A stretch of 64,000 bases of DNA from Pseudeuparius sepicola. Its lineage: Eukaryota > Arthropoda > Insecta > Coleoptera > Anthribidae. The stretch is from positions 22,158,876 to 22,222,875 of the forward strand of contig OY987305.1 in the NCBI GenBank assembly GCA_963920635.1. Reading direction: 5' to 3'. Position 1 is the first letter of the stretch, and each line of letters starts with the position of its first letter. The notes beneath the pieces are model-generated. The model was given only the letters and a program-made list of their open reading frames with translations. It was not told where the DNA came from and did not search any database. A program made the position numbers and the translations under genes. Shown one piece after another: positions 51,469 through 63,579 of the stretch.

Positions 51469-54400
51469 TTGCATTGCGAACCAAACGAAGAACTTTACTA
51501 TATCAAAAATTCAGATAATTTTAATTTTTTAATTGATACTGGTGCATCTATTTCATTAATAAAACCTCATGTAATTCGGCATTTAAATAAAGTTATAACT
51601 CCAGAGAATATAAAAATCAAAGGTATTTCAGACGAAGTATACACTGTCACAGAATCTTGTTTTCTTTTTCTTGGAAAGGATGAACTTCCACAAAAAGTTT
51701 TTATTTTTAACCTTCCTATAGCTTTTGACGGAATTTTTGGAACGGATTTTATAAAATTATTTCATGCTTCTATTGACATCCCTGGAAGTCAATTAATAAC
51801 TTATGAAGGAATAGTATCACTGCATTGTACCTTAGATGATTATCCACAAAATGTAGAAAATATAATTTCGATAGAACCTCGAGTAGAAAAGATATGTAAG
51901 CTTAGAACTTTAAAACATAAAAATACTGATGCTATTGTTTCAGCAAAAAATGTTGAAAATGTTTATTTACCTAATGCCTTAGTTCATATAGATAATAATG
52001 GAGAATTTATTACAACAATTTTAAATAATAACGAGTCTAATAAGGTAGTTAATTTTAAGGAATTAGAAATAGAATCATATAATGAAAATAATTACAATGA
52101 TCCTACTAATAAAGTAGATGAAAACGGAGTATATAAAAATGTTTATCCTACAATAAATGTAGATGATTTTGATCCTACTATAAAAGTAGATGAAAATGAA
52201 AGTTGTAATTTTAATAATCCTAATAATAAAGTAGATGAAGACGAAGTAAGTATTTCTGAGATTTATGTTGATCCTACTGAAAAGGTAGATGAAAATAATA
52301 CTTATCCTACTATGAGAGTAGATGAATATAATAATAATTATGAAGTTAGTAAAGTTGATGAAAATAAAGTCTATGAAGATATTGATGACGATGATGTTTT
52401 TATTGCTGATAATGTTACTAAGTTTTGTATTATTGATATAAAAAATGATAATGAATATAAAGAATTTAAGAAAAGTAAAAGTTTAGATTGTCCTAAGATA
52501 ATTGAAGTTAACAATAATTTATTTGATATGCCAGAAAGATATTCGCTAGCGCATTGTGTTTCTTTAGACTTAAAAATGAGCGCAGGAATCGCGGCTAGTT
52601 TTAAAGAAAAATATAATCAAATTAAGTATTTAAAGGAGCAAGTTAATAATGTAGGACAAATTGCAATTCTTAAAAATCCAAATAGTTTTGTGTATTATCT
52701 GGTAACAAAAAGATATTTTTGGCAGAAACCAACGTATAGTTCTTTATGGGTTTGTTTAAAGGAATTACGGGAACATATTATAAGAAATAATGTCAAACAC
52801 TTAGCTATGCCTATGATTGGTTGTGGAATTGATAAACTAAAATGGTCCAAAGTCCAAATTGAAATTGATCAAAAAGATATGGAAAAAACTGCATTTTCGG
52901 TAGAAAACGGACATTGGGAATTTTTAAGGATGCCATTTGGGTTAAAAAATGCGCCCAGTACTTTTCAGCGTGTTATGGATAACATACTTGCAGGTATTCA
53001 GAATGAGCGATGTCTTGTATATATGGACGACATAATTATTTACTCTCAATCTATAGAAGAACACGTTTCTCGACTTTCTGAAGTCTTCGATCGATTAAGA
53101 AACTCAAATTTGAAAATTCAACCTGATAAGTGTGAATTCCTTAGAAAAGAAGTAGCTTACCTTGGTCATGTTATTACTAAAGACGGAGTAAAACCAAATC
53201 CCGAAAAAGTAGAAGCTGTAATTAAATTTCTTACTCCCAAAAATCCGAAAGATATTAAATCACTTCTAGGCTTGGCAGGATATTACAGAAGATTTATCCC
53301 AAATTTTGCGAAAATAACAAAACCATTAACTACCCTACTAAAAAAGGATGTTCCATTTAATTTTATTGATGATTGTGAAAATGCTTTTAATCAATTAAAA
53401 GTAGCTTTAACTACCAGTCCAATTTTGAAGTACCCAGATTTTGAAGAACCTTTTGTAATAACTACTGATGCATCTGCCTTCGCAATCGGTGCTGTTTTAT
53501 CGCAAGGACCAATCGGTAAAGATCTTCCAATAGCATACGCATCAAGGACACTAAATACAGCTGAATCAAAATATAGCGTAATAGAAAAAGAATTACTCTC
53601 AATTGTATGCGCCTGTAAGACCTTTCGTTCTTACATTTATGGTAGGAGTTTTAAATTAGTTACCGACCATCGTCCCCTAACATACCTTTTTTCAATCAAA
53701 GACCCAGGAAGTAGACTTGCAAGGTGGCGTTTAAAATTAGAAGACTATAATTACGAAATAACTTATAAACCAGGCAAAATAAACAAAAACGCTGATGCAT
53801 TATCAAGAATCAAAATCAACCCTATTGAAGAAGCTGTAATTTGTCATACTAATCTAAATAATGAACCTTCAACCTCTAAAGAACCTGAATTAACTGATGA
53901 AGATATAAATGAACTAGACAACGAATTTGCTAGATTTATGAACTTATACAAGACTCAAGCTTTAATTGACTACTCTAAAGTACAAATCTCTAATACACAG
54001 TTACTTGACAAAGATCATAAGGATATAATCGTATTTATTCAACAAGACAAAATTAGCGAAATGCATGACAAAATAGTTGATGACATTTTTGAAATGGAAC
54101 CCAAATTCGATTATAATAAAATAAGTATAATGACAAGTCAACCCGTCCCAAGAAGAACATATTATATTATTGTTTTACCTTATAATCTCGAAATGGCTAC
54201 ACAATTACTTTTCGTTTATTTGTATAGAGATAAAGATGTTCTAACCAGCTCTAAAACTTATTGTGTTGAAAATAATACAGATTTCCCAATGTTAGAGATG
54301 TTAAGTTTTATTTATTCAGATAAAGAAATGAGGTTTATAATTTGCCAAAATATTGTCGAAATCCCGGATGCAGACCAAATCCCAATAGTGATAGATAATT

Positions 54401-54735
54401 ACCATTCAGGCAAATCAAATTTTCACAGAGGAATTAATGAAACAATCAGACGAATAAGACAAAAATATAATTGGTCCGGACTGACAAAAGACGTCGAAAA
54501 TTTTATAAAACAATGTGAGATATGCCAAAAAGCTAAAATTTGCAGGAAAAACTTATCAAATCCTTTGGTCATTACTGAAACACCTTTTGAACGAATAAAT
54601 TTAGACATTTTAGAAATTCCAACAAAACATTTAGTTCTAACAGTTCGCGATGAATTGACTAAATTTACACAAGCATATCCTGTTGAAAATAAAACTGCAA
54701 AAAATGTAGTTAACGTCTTAATTTCATATTTTTAA
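51469..54735 (+). pseudogene. pol: Pol of copy A: protease, VDEN repeats, TARG1-like macrodomain, partial RT, RNase H, integrase N-part
   Basis: A 1088-codon frame in -1 phase to gag; residues numbered from 51469. Protease FLIDTGAS (Asp23). Residues 211-305: repeated DPTxKVDEN units. Residues ~336-462: macrodomain with SLAHCVSLDLKMSAGIAASF (359-378), AILK (Lys402), YYLVTKR, KPTYSSL, and MPMIGCGIDKLKW (Asp455), the pattern of TARG1/OARD1. It runs straight into the RT palm at IEIDQKDMEKTAF; RT motif A and ~100 residues before it are missing. YMDD is at 518-521, RNase H Asp667, Glu707, Asp733, integrase zinc ligands His979, His986, Cys1016, Cys1019, first core Asp1045. An in-frame TAA ends it in the integrase core. 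Not functional for reverse transcription as it stands. Confidence 0.85.
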
Positions 54736-55465
54736 CATTACGGTACACCCTTAAGAATTCATTGTGACAGCGGACGAGAATTTAATAATCAATTAATGAA
54801 AGATTTATGTACACTATATAATATTAAATTAACATTTTCTAGTATCAATCACCCTCAATCTAACGGCTCGTTAGAAAGATTTCACGCGACATTACTTGAA
54901 ATGATAAGAACAATGACTTTAGAACAACCTGGAGAACACCCTTTACAATTATTACCTTATGCTTGTATTTGTTATAATAATTCTATCAATCATACAACAG
55001 GTTATTCCCCATATGAACTAGTTTTTGGACATACGGCTAGTCGCCCCGCCGAAACGTTATATAATGAAGAACAATTAATTTCAAAATACGTCAGAGATCT
55101 AAATGCCAAAATAAAACATTATTATGAAATGAAATTGCTAGAAAACGTACTGATCTAAGAAAACAAAAAGCCAAAGAAAGATTTGACAAACAGAATCCAA
55201 CCCAACATGAATTTAAGATAGGAGATAAAGTCTGGTTAAAGGAATCAAAAACAAATTAGCAAACAAGTTTAATGGACCTTACGAAGTTAGAGAAATTTAT
55301 AAAAATTCTTGTCTAATCTATAATCCAATAACTGATCAAACAACTAAAGTCAATTTTGATATGTTGAAAGAATGCTATAGCAAAGAACAAAATTTGAATC
55401 AAACAAACTTAAATGAAACGGACAATATAGAAGAAACTAGGTCAGTAGGTTCAGAAGATGATTAG
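54736..55465 (+). pseudogene. pol: Integrase C-terminal part of copy A, broken
   Basis: Past the TAA (54733-54735) the same frame resumes with the second core Asp (HCDSGREFN) and the catalytic Glu (GSLERFHATL), running to a stop at 55158. Two further frame changes (near 55125-55158 and 55236-55255) bring in the C-terminal segment with FKIGDKVWLK and NKFNGPYEVREI, ending at 55463-55465. Each lesion is also in copy B. Confidence 0.8.
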
Positions 55466-55506
55466 TCAACACAACAGCATTGGCTGACTAAAGTATTTTG
55501 TTTCAG

Positions 55507-57432
55507 GTTTGTGTACCTCGGCATTGGTACACTCATCTCAGCAGAATATGCAGAAAATCCGACACATTACTCTCTTAAAACGATTTATAACCCTGTAGGG
55601 CTTTATTTTCACCAAACTTCTAATGTAGAAATTTCTAATGATAAGTGGACTATTTTGGTATATAAAGACATATACTCTCTTAAAAATGCTTACTTTTATA
55701 ACGAACAAATTTTAATAGATCTCGATAACTTTTTATATACCACGAATCCACGTATGGAAAGATTCAGAACATAAATAAAAACTCATTTAAGCTTACTTCA
55801 CCAAATTTCGAAGGACATTAATTCAAAATTTAGAGATTTAAAATACGATGTTAATAAAAGTTCGAAACGTGGTTTAATAAATGGCATAGGTTCAATTTTT
55901 AAATTTATAACCGGAAATCTTGATTCTTCTGATGGTGAATACTATACTATAATTGTATCAATAAATTAGCTAGAGACGAACACGAACTAGAAAATCTTAT
56001 GAAAAAACAAATCTCGGTTACAACTTCAGTTATTAAAAATTTCAATGAAACCTTACGAAAATTACAAGTCGATGAATAAACATTTAATGATGATATAAAA
56101 CAAATTGAAGAGTCTATTTACGATATTACTGATAACCTAAAATTTTATGATGCTAAATTACAAATATTGGAGATTGCTGAGCAACTGATGGAATCATACT
56201 CTTTTATCGAAACGTCTTTAAGTGACATGCTAAATTCAATTACTTTTGCTAGACTAAACACAATACATACTTCAATAATTTCTCCTATGGACCTTCACAG
56301 CGAACTAAAACGAATTTCTGAAAATTTGAGTAGAAATCAATTACCTTTTACAGTACAACTAGAAACTATAGGATATTATCTCGATATCTCTGAATTAAAA
56401 GCATTTGAAACTGAAAGAAATTTAGTTTTTGCAATAGAAATACCACTTGTTGAACCTCAAACTTATACAATCTTTCGTATCTATCCAATTCCAATTAAAG
56501 ACCAAAGAACGCATTTAGTTCATACTCTATTTCCCAGTTCGAATAAACCATATATTGGCAGAAATGATGATTCAAGCCTTTATATATCAATCCAAAATTA
56601 TGAAAATTGTAAACACATGCAACAAAATATGAAACTGTGTAAAGACTTAGTGCCCGTGCCTATAAACAATGATGCTGTCTGCGAAGCACAACTTTTAAAA
56701 TTCCAAATCCAGATGCCACAAACTTGTGAAAGTGTAGTAGTGAACATGAAAGGATACAATATCTACGTTTTAACCACAAACACATGGTTAATAGTGACTG
56801 TCGAAAACTTACCAACGACCATTAAGTGCGACGACAAGACGAGTTCCCTCGTAATAAAAGAAAACTCAATCTTAACAATGGAGAAAAATTGTTTCGCTTA
56901 TATAGGAAACATTTATATAAAAGCTCAAAATGAAAAAACTACGAACATTACCTATCCCTACGAACCAATAAGGATACCATATGATTGTTGTCACAATTTA
57001 CCTGAAGACATTAAGTTACCAGAACTAAAACCATTAAAAATGAATAATATTAATTACGAAAATCTTGAAGTGGCCAAACATCAATTAGATCAATTTTCCA
57101 AAGATATCGACGATTTAATGAATCAAACCTTTGTTGACAAATATTATCCTTGGTTTACTTATTTAACTATTACATTAATTATATCCTTAATAATTCTTTA
57201 TATATTTTGTAAATGTCGTAAGAAACCTATACCTAGACTAAAGATAGGTATTGCGAACGAAAACTCAGGTGACGACTATCCACCTTTTCCTCCAGACAAA
57301 ACTGTAATCCAAAAATTAAAAAGGTTTATACCTACTAAGAGGAAGCCTATTCCTAGATCAGTTCGTATTGGCGAACCCATCGAGGAAGGCGAAGATATCG
57401 AATTAAATTTAAATAAATCCACTGTATACTAA
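55507..57432 (+). pseudogene. env: Env (F-like) of copy A, with internal stops
   Basis: The reading frame starts after a T-rich acceptor (TTTTGTTTCAG, AG at 55505-55506). The N-terminal part (to a TAA at 55772-55774) has a hydrophobic start YLGIGTLISA, a likely signal peptide. The same frame continues with a furin-type site and fusion peptide (SSKRGLINGIGSIF, near 55862-55903), then stops at ~55968. A shift near 55950 and a TAA near 56077 follow. The 56167-57432 frame holds the C-terminal ectodomain with several Cys, a membrane helix (FTYLTITLIISLIILYIF) and a basic tail. It belongs to the errantivirus/baculovirus F group of fusion proteins. Confidence 0.8.
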
Positions 57433-57669
57433 TCATATTAGATATTAATTGTATTTACTCTCATTATTACTTAACTATTGTTTATTATTATACCTATTGC
57501 TTATTGTAACTAATCTGTATACCTATTATTACTTAATTATATTATATTATTATTATTTTATATTGTAATCTCGAACCTTACTAATTGATAATTTTATATT
57601 GTTATATTTTACCATAAGCTTTGAAAAGCTGTTGCATGGCACCAACTTTTTTAAATAGGGGAAAGTAAT

Positions 57670-58114
57670 TGTTACATCCAGAATATTCCTGACGTTTCAC
57701 GAAAACTACGCATTACTTTACTTATCATGTTTACCACTTTTAAGAACTGCTGACTCTTTCCTGTATTCAGATTTCTGCAGACAATAGTTCCTTAATCAAA
57801 TTACACTTGTAGATGTTTTTCTCTAGAAAAGATCCAGAAGCTTGCCTAAGCATTTTGTCTCCCTATAAATACTTCGAAACCCAGAAACCGAGAGTTCTCC
57901 GTAATAGTTCTCCGTTAGTAATAGTTCTCAGTCGTAGTTGTTCTCCGTAATAAGTCATAATAATAGTTCCTAGTTCTTAGTCGAGTTAGTTTCTACTACT
58001 TCAAGTTACGTTGTGTGCCATTCGATGAGCTAATATCGCAAACCAGTGTACAAAGTTAAAACAAATAAATATTCCTTTTTTTAAAAAGTCATTTTCACTG
58101 GCACCGGCGTAACA
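57670..58114 (+). repeat. Shared LTR between copies A and B
   Basis: Same sequence as 49597-50041 by eye. It serves as 3' LTR of copy A and 5' LTR of copy B; no host DNA separates them. Confidence 0.95.
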
Positions 58115-58364
58115 ATTTGGTGGCAGCGGTGGGATCCACTAGAAGAGGGGTTAAGAAGACACCCAGTGGATCCCAATCTACACTTCGAAGATACTACAGT
58201 TCCTGAGCAACGAGTTCCTGAAGCAACGAGTTCCTGAGCAACACAGATGAAACTACAGATTTTGTGAGTGGCAATTTTGACTTTTAAAACTTTTATTTTT
58301 TGTTGCATTGTTTATTTTTGTGTATTTGTTTATTTTATTTATTTCGAATCATCATTTTTTCAAA

Positions 58365-59521
58365 ATGGTTAACGAACAAGAAGAGGTAGTAGGAACTAAC
58401 GAACCACAATACAATTTAAGAGACATTTTCGCTTTAATACCGGAATACGACGGAGATCCGATATCCTTAAACACATTTATTAGCGCATGTAAAACCGCAT
58501 TTCAAATATGCGATGAGGAACAGAAATTATTTGTAACAATTAGAATTAAAAATCAACTCCGTGGAAAGGCAGCGCAACTTATTAATAGTAGAGATTTAGA
58601 CAAGTGGGATGATATTAATAATTTATTACAAACACATTTCGGAGATCCGCGAGATTTAAATGTTTGATTTCAGACCTTCAGAGATTACGTCAAATGCCAA
58701 ATAAAAATCCATTAACGTTCTGCAATCGTCTAATAAATGTAAATTCTAGAATGCAAAGCGCAATTACTAAACAAAATTTAACTAATGCTCAAAAGCAAGC
58801 GCAATCACAACTTATCGAAGATATGACTCTCAATACTCTTTTAACAGGTCTTGAACCAAAAATTGGTCAAATAATTAGAGCAAGTAATCCAGATACCGTA
58901 CTAGAAGCTGTAAACCGAATAAAAAGAGAACTTCAACTTACATATTTCGAAAATCAAAGACTTCCAAGACAAAATTATGCAAATAATACCTTTAATAATC
59001 AAAATAAAAAATTTTCTAAACCAAAATTTTGTTCATATTGCAAAAAGCAAGGGCATAACATTCAAGAATGCAGAAGTAAAAATAAAAGACATAATGCACC
59101 CAGTAATCATTTCCAAAATTCTTATGGAAATCAAAATGAAAGATACAGTTCTAATTTCCAAAGAAATAATAATAATAATTTCTCTAGATCGAATAATTTT
59201 TCTCGACCAAATAATAATTTTAATAGACCGAATAATTTTCCATCTCAAAATTCAAACTCTAGTTTCCCTCGTAACAATTTCCAAAATTTTTCAAATCAGA
59301 GGCAATTTCCCCAACAAAATTCTAGACCTAATTTTCAAAATAACTCCCCTAGAACTCATCACATAAATGCAAAACCAACTTTCCCTTGGAACTCAAATCC
59401 AACTCCTTCAACTTCGAGAGCACCCTCTATAACTCCAAATTCTTCCCCTAACGTAAATTTTACTCAACCAGCCTCGGACATTACTTCACAAATGAGGAAT
59501 CTGAACATGTCCTCAAAATAG
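58365..59521 (+). pseudogene. gag: Gag of copy B, same frame change as copy A
   Basis: Both segments (58365-58667 and 58664-59521) encode the same protein sequences as copy A, with the same TTTAAAT and TGA at the break. Confidence 0.8.
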
Positions 59522-59541
59522 AACCTGTATACAAAGTAAAC

Positions 59542-62500
59542 TTGCATTGCGAACCAAACGAAGAACTTTACTATATCAAAAATTCAGATAATTTTAATTT
59601 TTTAATTGATACTGGTGCATCTATTTCATTAATAAAACCTCATGTAATTCGGCATTTAAATAAAGTTATAACTCCAGAGAATATAAAAATCAAAGGTATT
59701 TCAGACGAAGTATACACTGTCACAGAATCTTGTTTTCTTTTTCTTGGAAAGGATGAACTTCCACAAAAAGTTTTTATTTTTAACCTTCCTATAGCTTTTG
59801 ACGGAATTTTTGGAACGGATTTTATAAAATTATTTCATGCTTCTATTGACATCCCTGGAAGTCAATTAATAACTTATGAAGGAATAGTATCACTGCATTG
59901 TACCTTAGATGATTATCCACAAAATGTAGAAAATATAATTTCGATAGAACCTCGAGTAGAAAAGATATGTAAGCTTAGAACTTTAAAACATAAAAATACT
60001 GATGCTATTGTTTCAGCAAAAAATGTTGAAAATGTTTATTTACCTAATGCCTTAGTTCATATAGATAATAATGGAGAATTTATTACAACAATTTTAAATA
60101 ATAACGAGTCTAATAAGGTAGTTAATTTTAAGGAATTAGAAATAGAATCATATAATGAAAATAATTACAATGATCCTACTAATAAAGTAGATGAAAACGG
60201 AGTATATAAAAATGTTTATCCTACAATAAATGTAGATGATTTTGATCCTACTATAAAAGTAGATGAAAATGAAAGTTGTAATTTTAATAATCCTAATAAT
60301 AAAGTAGATGAAGACGAAGTAAGTATTTCTGAGATTTATGTTGATCCTACTGAAAAGGTAGATGAAAATAATACTTATCCTACTATGAGAGTAGATGAAT
60401 ATAATAATAATTATGAAGTTAGTAAAGTTGATGAAAATAAAGTCTATGAAGATATTGATGACGATGATGTTTTTATTGCTGATAATGTTACTAAGTTTTG
60501 TATTATTGATATAAAAAATGATAATGAATATAAAGAATTTAAGAAAAGTAAAAGTTTAGATTGTCCTAAGATAATTGAAGTTAACAATAATTTATTTGAT
60601 ATGCCAGAAAGATATTCGCTAGCGCATTGTGTTTCTTTAGACTTAAAAATGAGCGCAGGAATCGCGGCTAGTTTTAAAGAAAAATATAATCAAATTAAGT
60701 ATTTAAAGGAGCAAGTTAATAATGTAGGACAAATTGCAATTCTTAAAAATCCAAATAGTTTTGTGTATTATCTGGTAACAAAAAGATATTTTTGGCAGAA
60801 ACCAACGTATAGTTCTTTATGGGTTTGTTTAAAGGAATTACGGGAACATATTATAAGAAATAATGTCAAACACTTAGCTATGCCTATGATTGGTTGTGGA
60901 ATTGATAAACTAAAATGGTCCAAAGTCCAAATTGAAATTGATCAAAAAGATATGGAAAAAACTGCATTTTCGGTAGAAAACGGACATTGGGAATTTTTAA
61001 GGATGCCATTTGGGTTAAAAAATGCGCCCAGTACTTTTCAGCGTGTTATGGATAACATACTTGCAGGTATTCAGAATGAGCGATGTCTTGTATATATGGA
61101 CGACATAATTATTTACTCTCAATCTATAGAAGAACACGTTTCTCGACTTTCTGAAGTCTTCGATCGATTAAGAAACTCAAATTTGAAAATTCAACCTGAT
61201 AAGTGTGAATTCCTTAGAAAAGAAGTAGCTTACCTTGGTCATGTTATTACTAAAGACGGAGTAAAACCAAATCCCGAAAAAGTAGAAGCTGTAATTAAAT
61301 TTCTTACTCCCAAAAATCCGAAAGATATTAAATCACTTCTAGGCTTGGCAGGATATTACAGAAGATTTATCCCAAATTTTGCGAAAATAACAAAACCATT
61401 AACTACCCTACTAAAAAAGGATGTTCCATTTAATTTTATTGATGATTGTGAAAATGCTTTTAATCAATTAAAAGTAGCTTTAACTACCAGTCCAATTTTG
61501 AAGTACCCAGATTTTGAAGAACCTTTTGTAATAACTACTGATGCATCTGCCTTCGCAATCGGTGCTGTTTTATCGCAAGGACCAATCGGTAAAGATCTTC
61601 CAATAGCATACGCATCAAGGACACTAAATACAGCTGAATCAAAATATAGCGTAATAGAAAAAGAATTACTCTCAATTGTATGCGCCTGTAAGACCTTTCG
61701 TTCTTACATTTATGGTAGGAGTTTTAAATTAGTTACCGACCATCGTCCCCTAACATACCTTTTTTCAATCAAAGACCCAGGAAGTAGACTTGCAAGGTGG
61801 CGTTTAAAATTAGAAGACTATAATTACGAAATAACTTATAAACCAGGCAAAATAAACAAAAACGCTGATGCATTATCAAGAATCAAAATCAACCCTATTG
61901 AAGAAGCTGTAATTTGTCATACTAATCTAAATAATGAACCTTCAACCTCTAAAGAACCTGAATTAACTGATGAAGATATAAATGAACTAGACAACGAATT
62001 TGCTAGATTTATGAACTTATACAAGACTCAAGCTTTAATTGACTACTCTAAAGTACAAATCTCTAATACACAGTTACTTGACAAAGATCATAAGGATATA
62101 ATCGTATTTATTCAACAAGACAAAATTAGCGAAATGCATGACAAAATAGTTGATGACATTTTTGAAATGGAACCCAAATTCGATTATAATAAAATAAGTA
62201 TAATGACAAGTCAACCCGTCCCAAGAAGAACATATTATATTATTGTTTTACCTTATAATCTCGAAATGGCTACACAATTACTTTTCGTTTATTTGTATAG
62301 AGATAAAGATGTTCTAACCAGCTCTAAAACTTATTGTGTTGAAAATAATACAGATTTCCCAATGTTAGAGATGTTAAGTTTTATTTATTCAGATAAAGAA
62401 ATGAGGTTTATAATTTGCCAAAATATTGTCGAAATCCCGGATGCAGACCAAATCCCAATAGTGATAGATAATTACCATTCAGGCAAATCAAATTTTCACA

Positions 62501-62808
62501 GAGGAATTAATGAAACAATCAGACGAATAAGACAAAAATATAATTGGTCCGGACTGACAAAAGACGTCGAAAATTTTATAAAACAATGTGAGATATGCCA
62601 AAAAGCTAAAATTTGCAGGAAAAACTTATCAAATCCTTTGGTCATTACTGAAACACCTTTTGAACGAATAAATTTAGACATTTTAGAAATTCCAACAAAA
62701 CATTTAGTTCTAACAGTTCGCGATGAATTGACTAAATTTACACAAGCATATCCTGTTGAAAATAAAACTGCAAAAAATGTAGTTAACGTCTTAATTTCAT
62801 ATTTTTAA
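59542..62808 (+). pseudogene. pol: Pol of copy B with the same macrodomain and RT deletion
   Basis: 1088 codons, identical in translation to copy A as far as I can compare, including the DPTxKVDEN repeats, the macrodomain with its Lys402 and Asp455, the missing RT N-terminal half and the terminal TAA in the integrase core. Confidence 0.85.
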
Positions 62809-63538
62809 CATTACGGTACACCCTTAAGAATTCATTGTGACAGCGGACGAGAATTTAATAATCAATTAATGAAAGATTTATGTACACTATATAATATTAA
62901 ATTAACATTTTCTAGTATCAATCACCCTCAATCTAACGGCTCGTTAGAAAGATTTCACGCGACATTACTTGAAATGATAAGAACAATGACTTTAGAACAA
63001 CCTGGAGAACACCCTTTACAATTATTACCTTATGCTTGTATTTGTTATAATAATTCTATCAATCATACAACAGGTTATTCCCCATATGAACTAGTTTTTG
63101 GACATACGGCTAGTCGCCCCGCCGAAACGTTATATAATGAAGAACAATTAATTTCAAAATACGTCAGAGATCTAAATGCCAAAATAAAACATTATTATGA
63201 AATGAAATTGCTAGAAAACGTACTGATCTAAGAAAACAAAAAGCCAAAGAAAGATTTGACAAACAGAATCCAACCCAACATGAATTTAAGATAGGAGATA
63301 AAGTCTGGTTAAAGGAATCAAAAACAAATTAGCAAACAAGTTTAATGGACCTTACGAAGTTAGAGAAATTTATAAAAATTCTTGTCTAATCTATAATCCA
63401 ATAACTGATCAAACAACTAAAGTCAATTTTGATATGTTGAAAGAATGCTATAGCAAAGAACAAAATTTGAATCAAACAAACTTAAATGAAACGGACAATA
63501 TAGAAGAAACTAGGTCAGTAGGTTCAGAAGATGATTAG
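62809..63538 (+). pseudogene. pol: Integrase C-terminal part of copy B
   Basis: Same fragments and frame changes as 54736-55465 at an offset of 8073 bases. Confidence 0.8.
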
Positions 63539-63579
63539 TCAACACAACAGCATTGGCTGACTAAAGTATTTTGTTTCAG

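Larger units (their letters stand above)
49597..58114 (+). mobile_element. Errantivirus-like LTR retroelement with macrodomain Pol, copy A (full length)
   Basis: Two identical-looking 445-bp LTRs (49597-50041, 57670-58114) enclose leader, gag, pol and env. LTRs run TGTTAC...GTAACA. A primer binding site follows the 5' LTR, and a purine tract (AGGGGAAAG near 57656-57665) precedes the 3' LTR. Coding lesions: a frame change in gag, an in-frame loss of the RT N-terminal half, a stop and two shifts in integrase, and stops and a shift in env. The copy is therefore defective, yet its LTRs appear identical, implying recent duplication or insertion. Confidence 0.9.
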
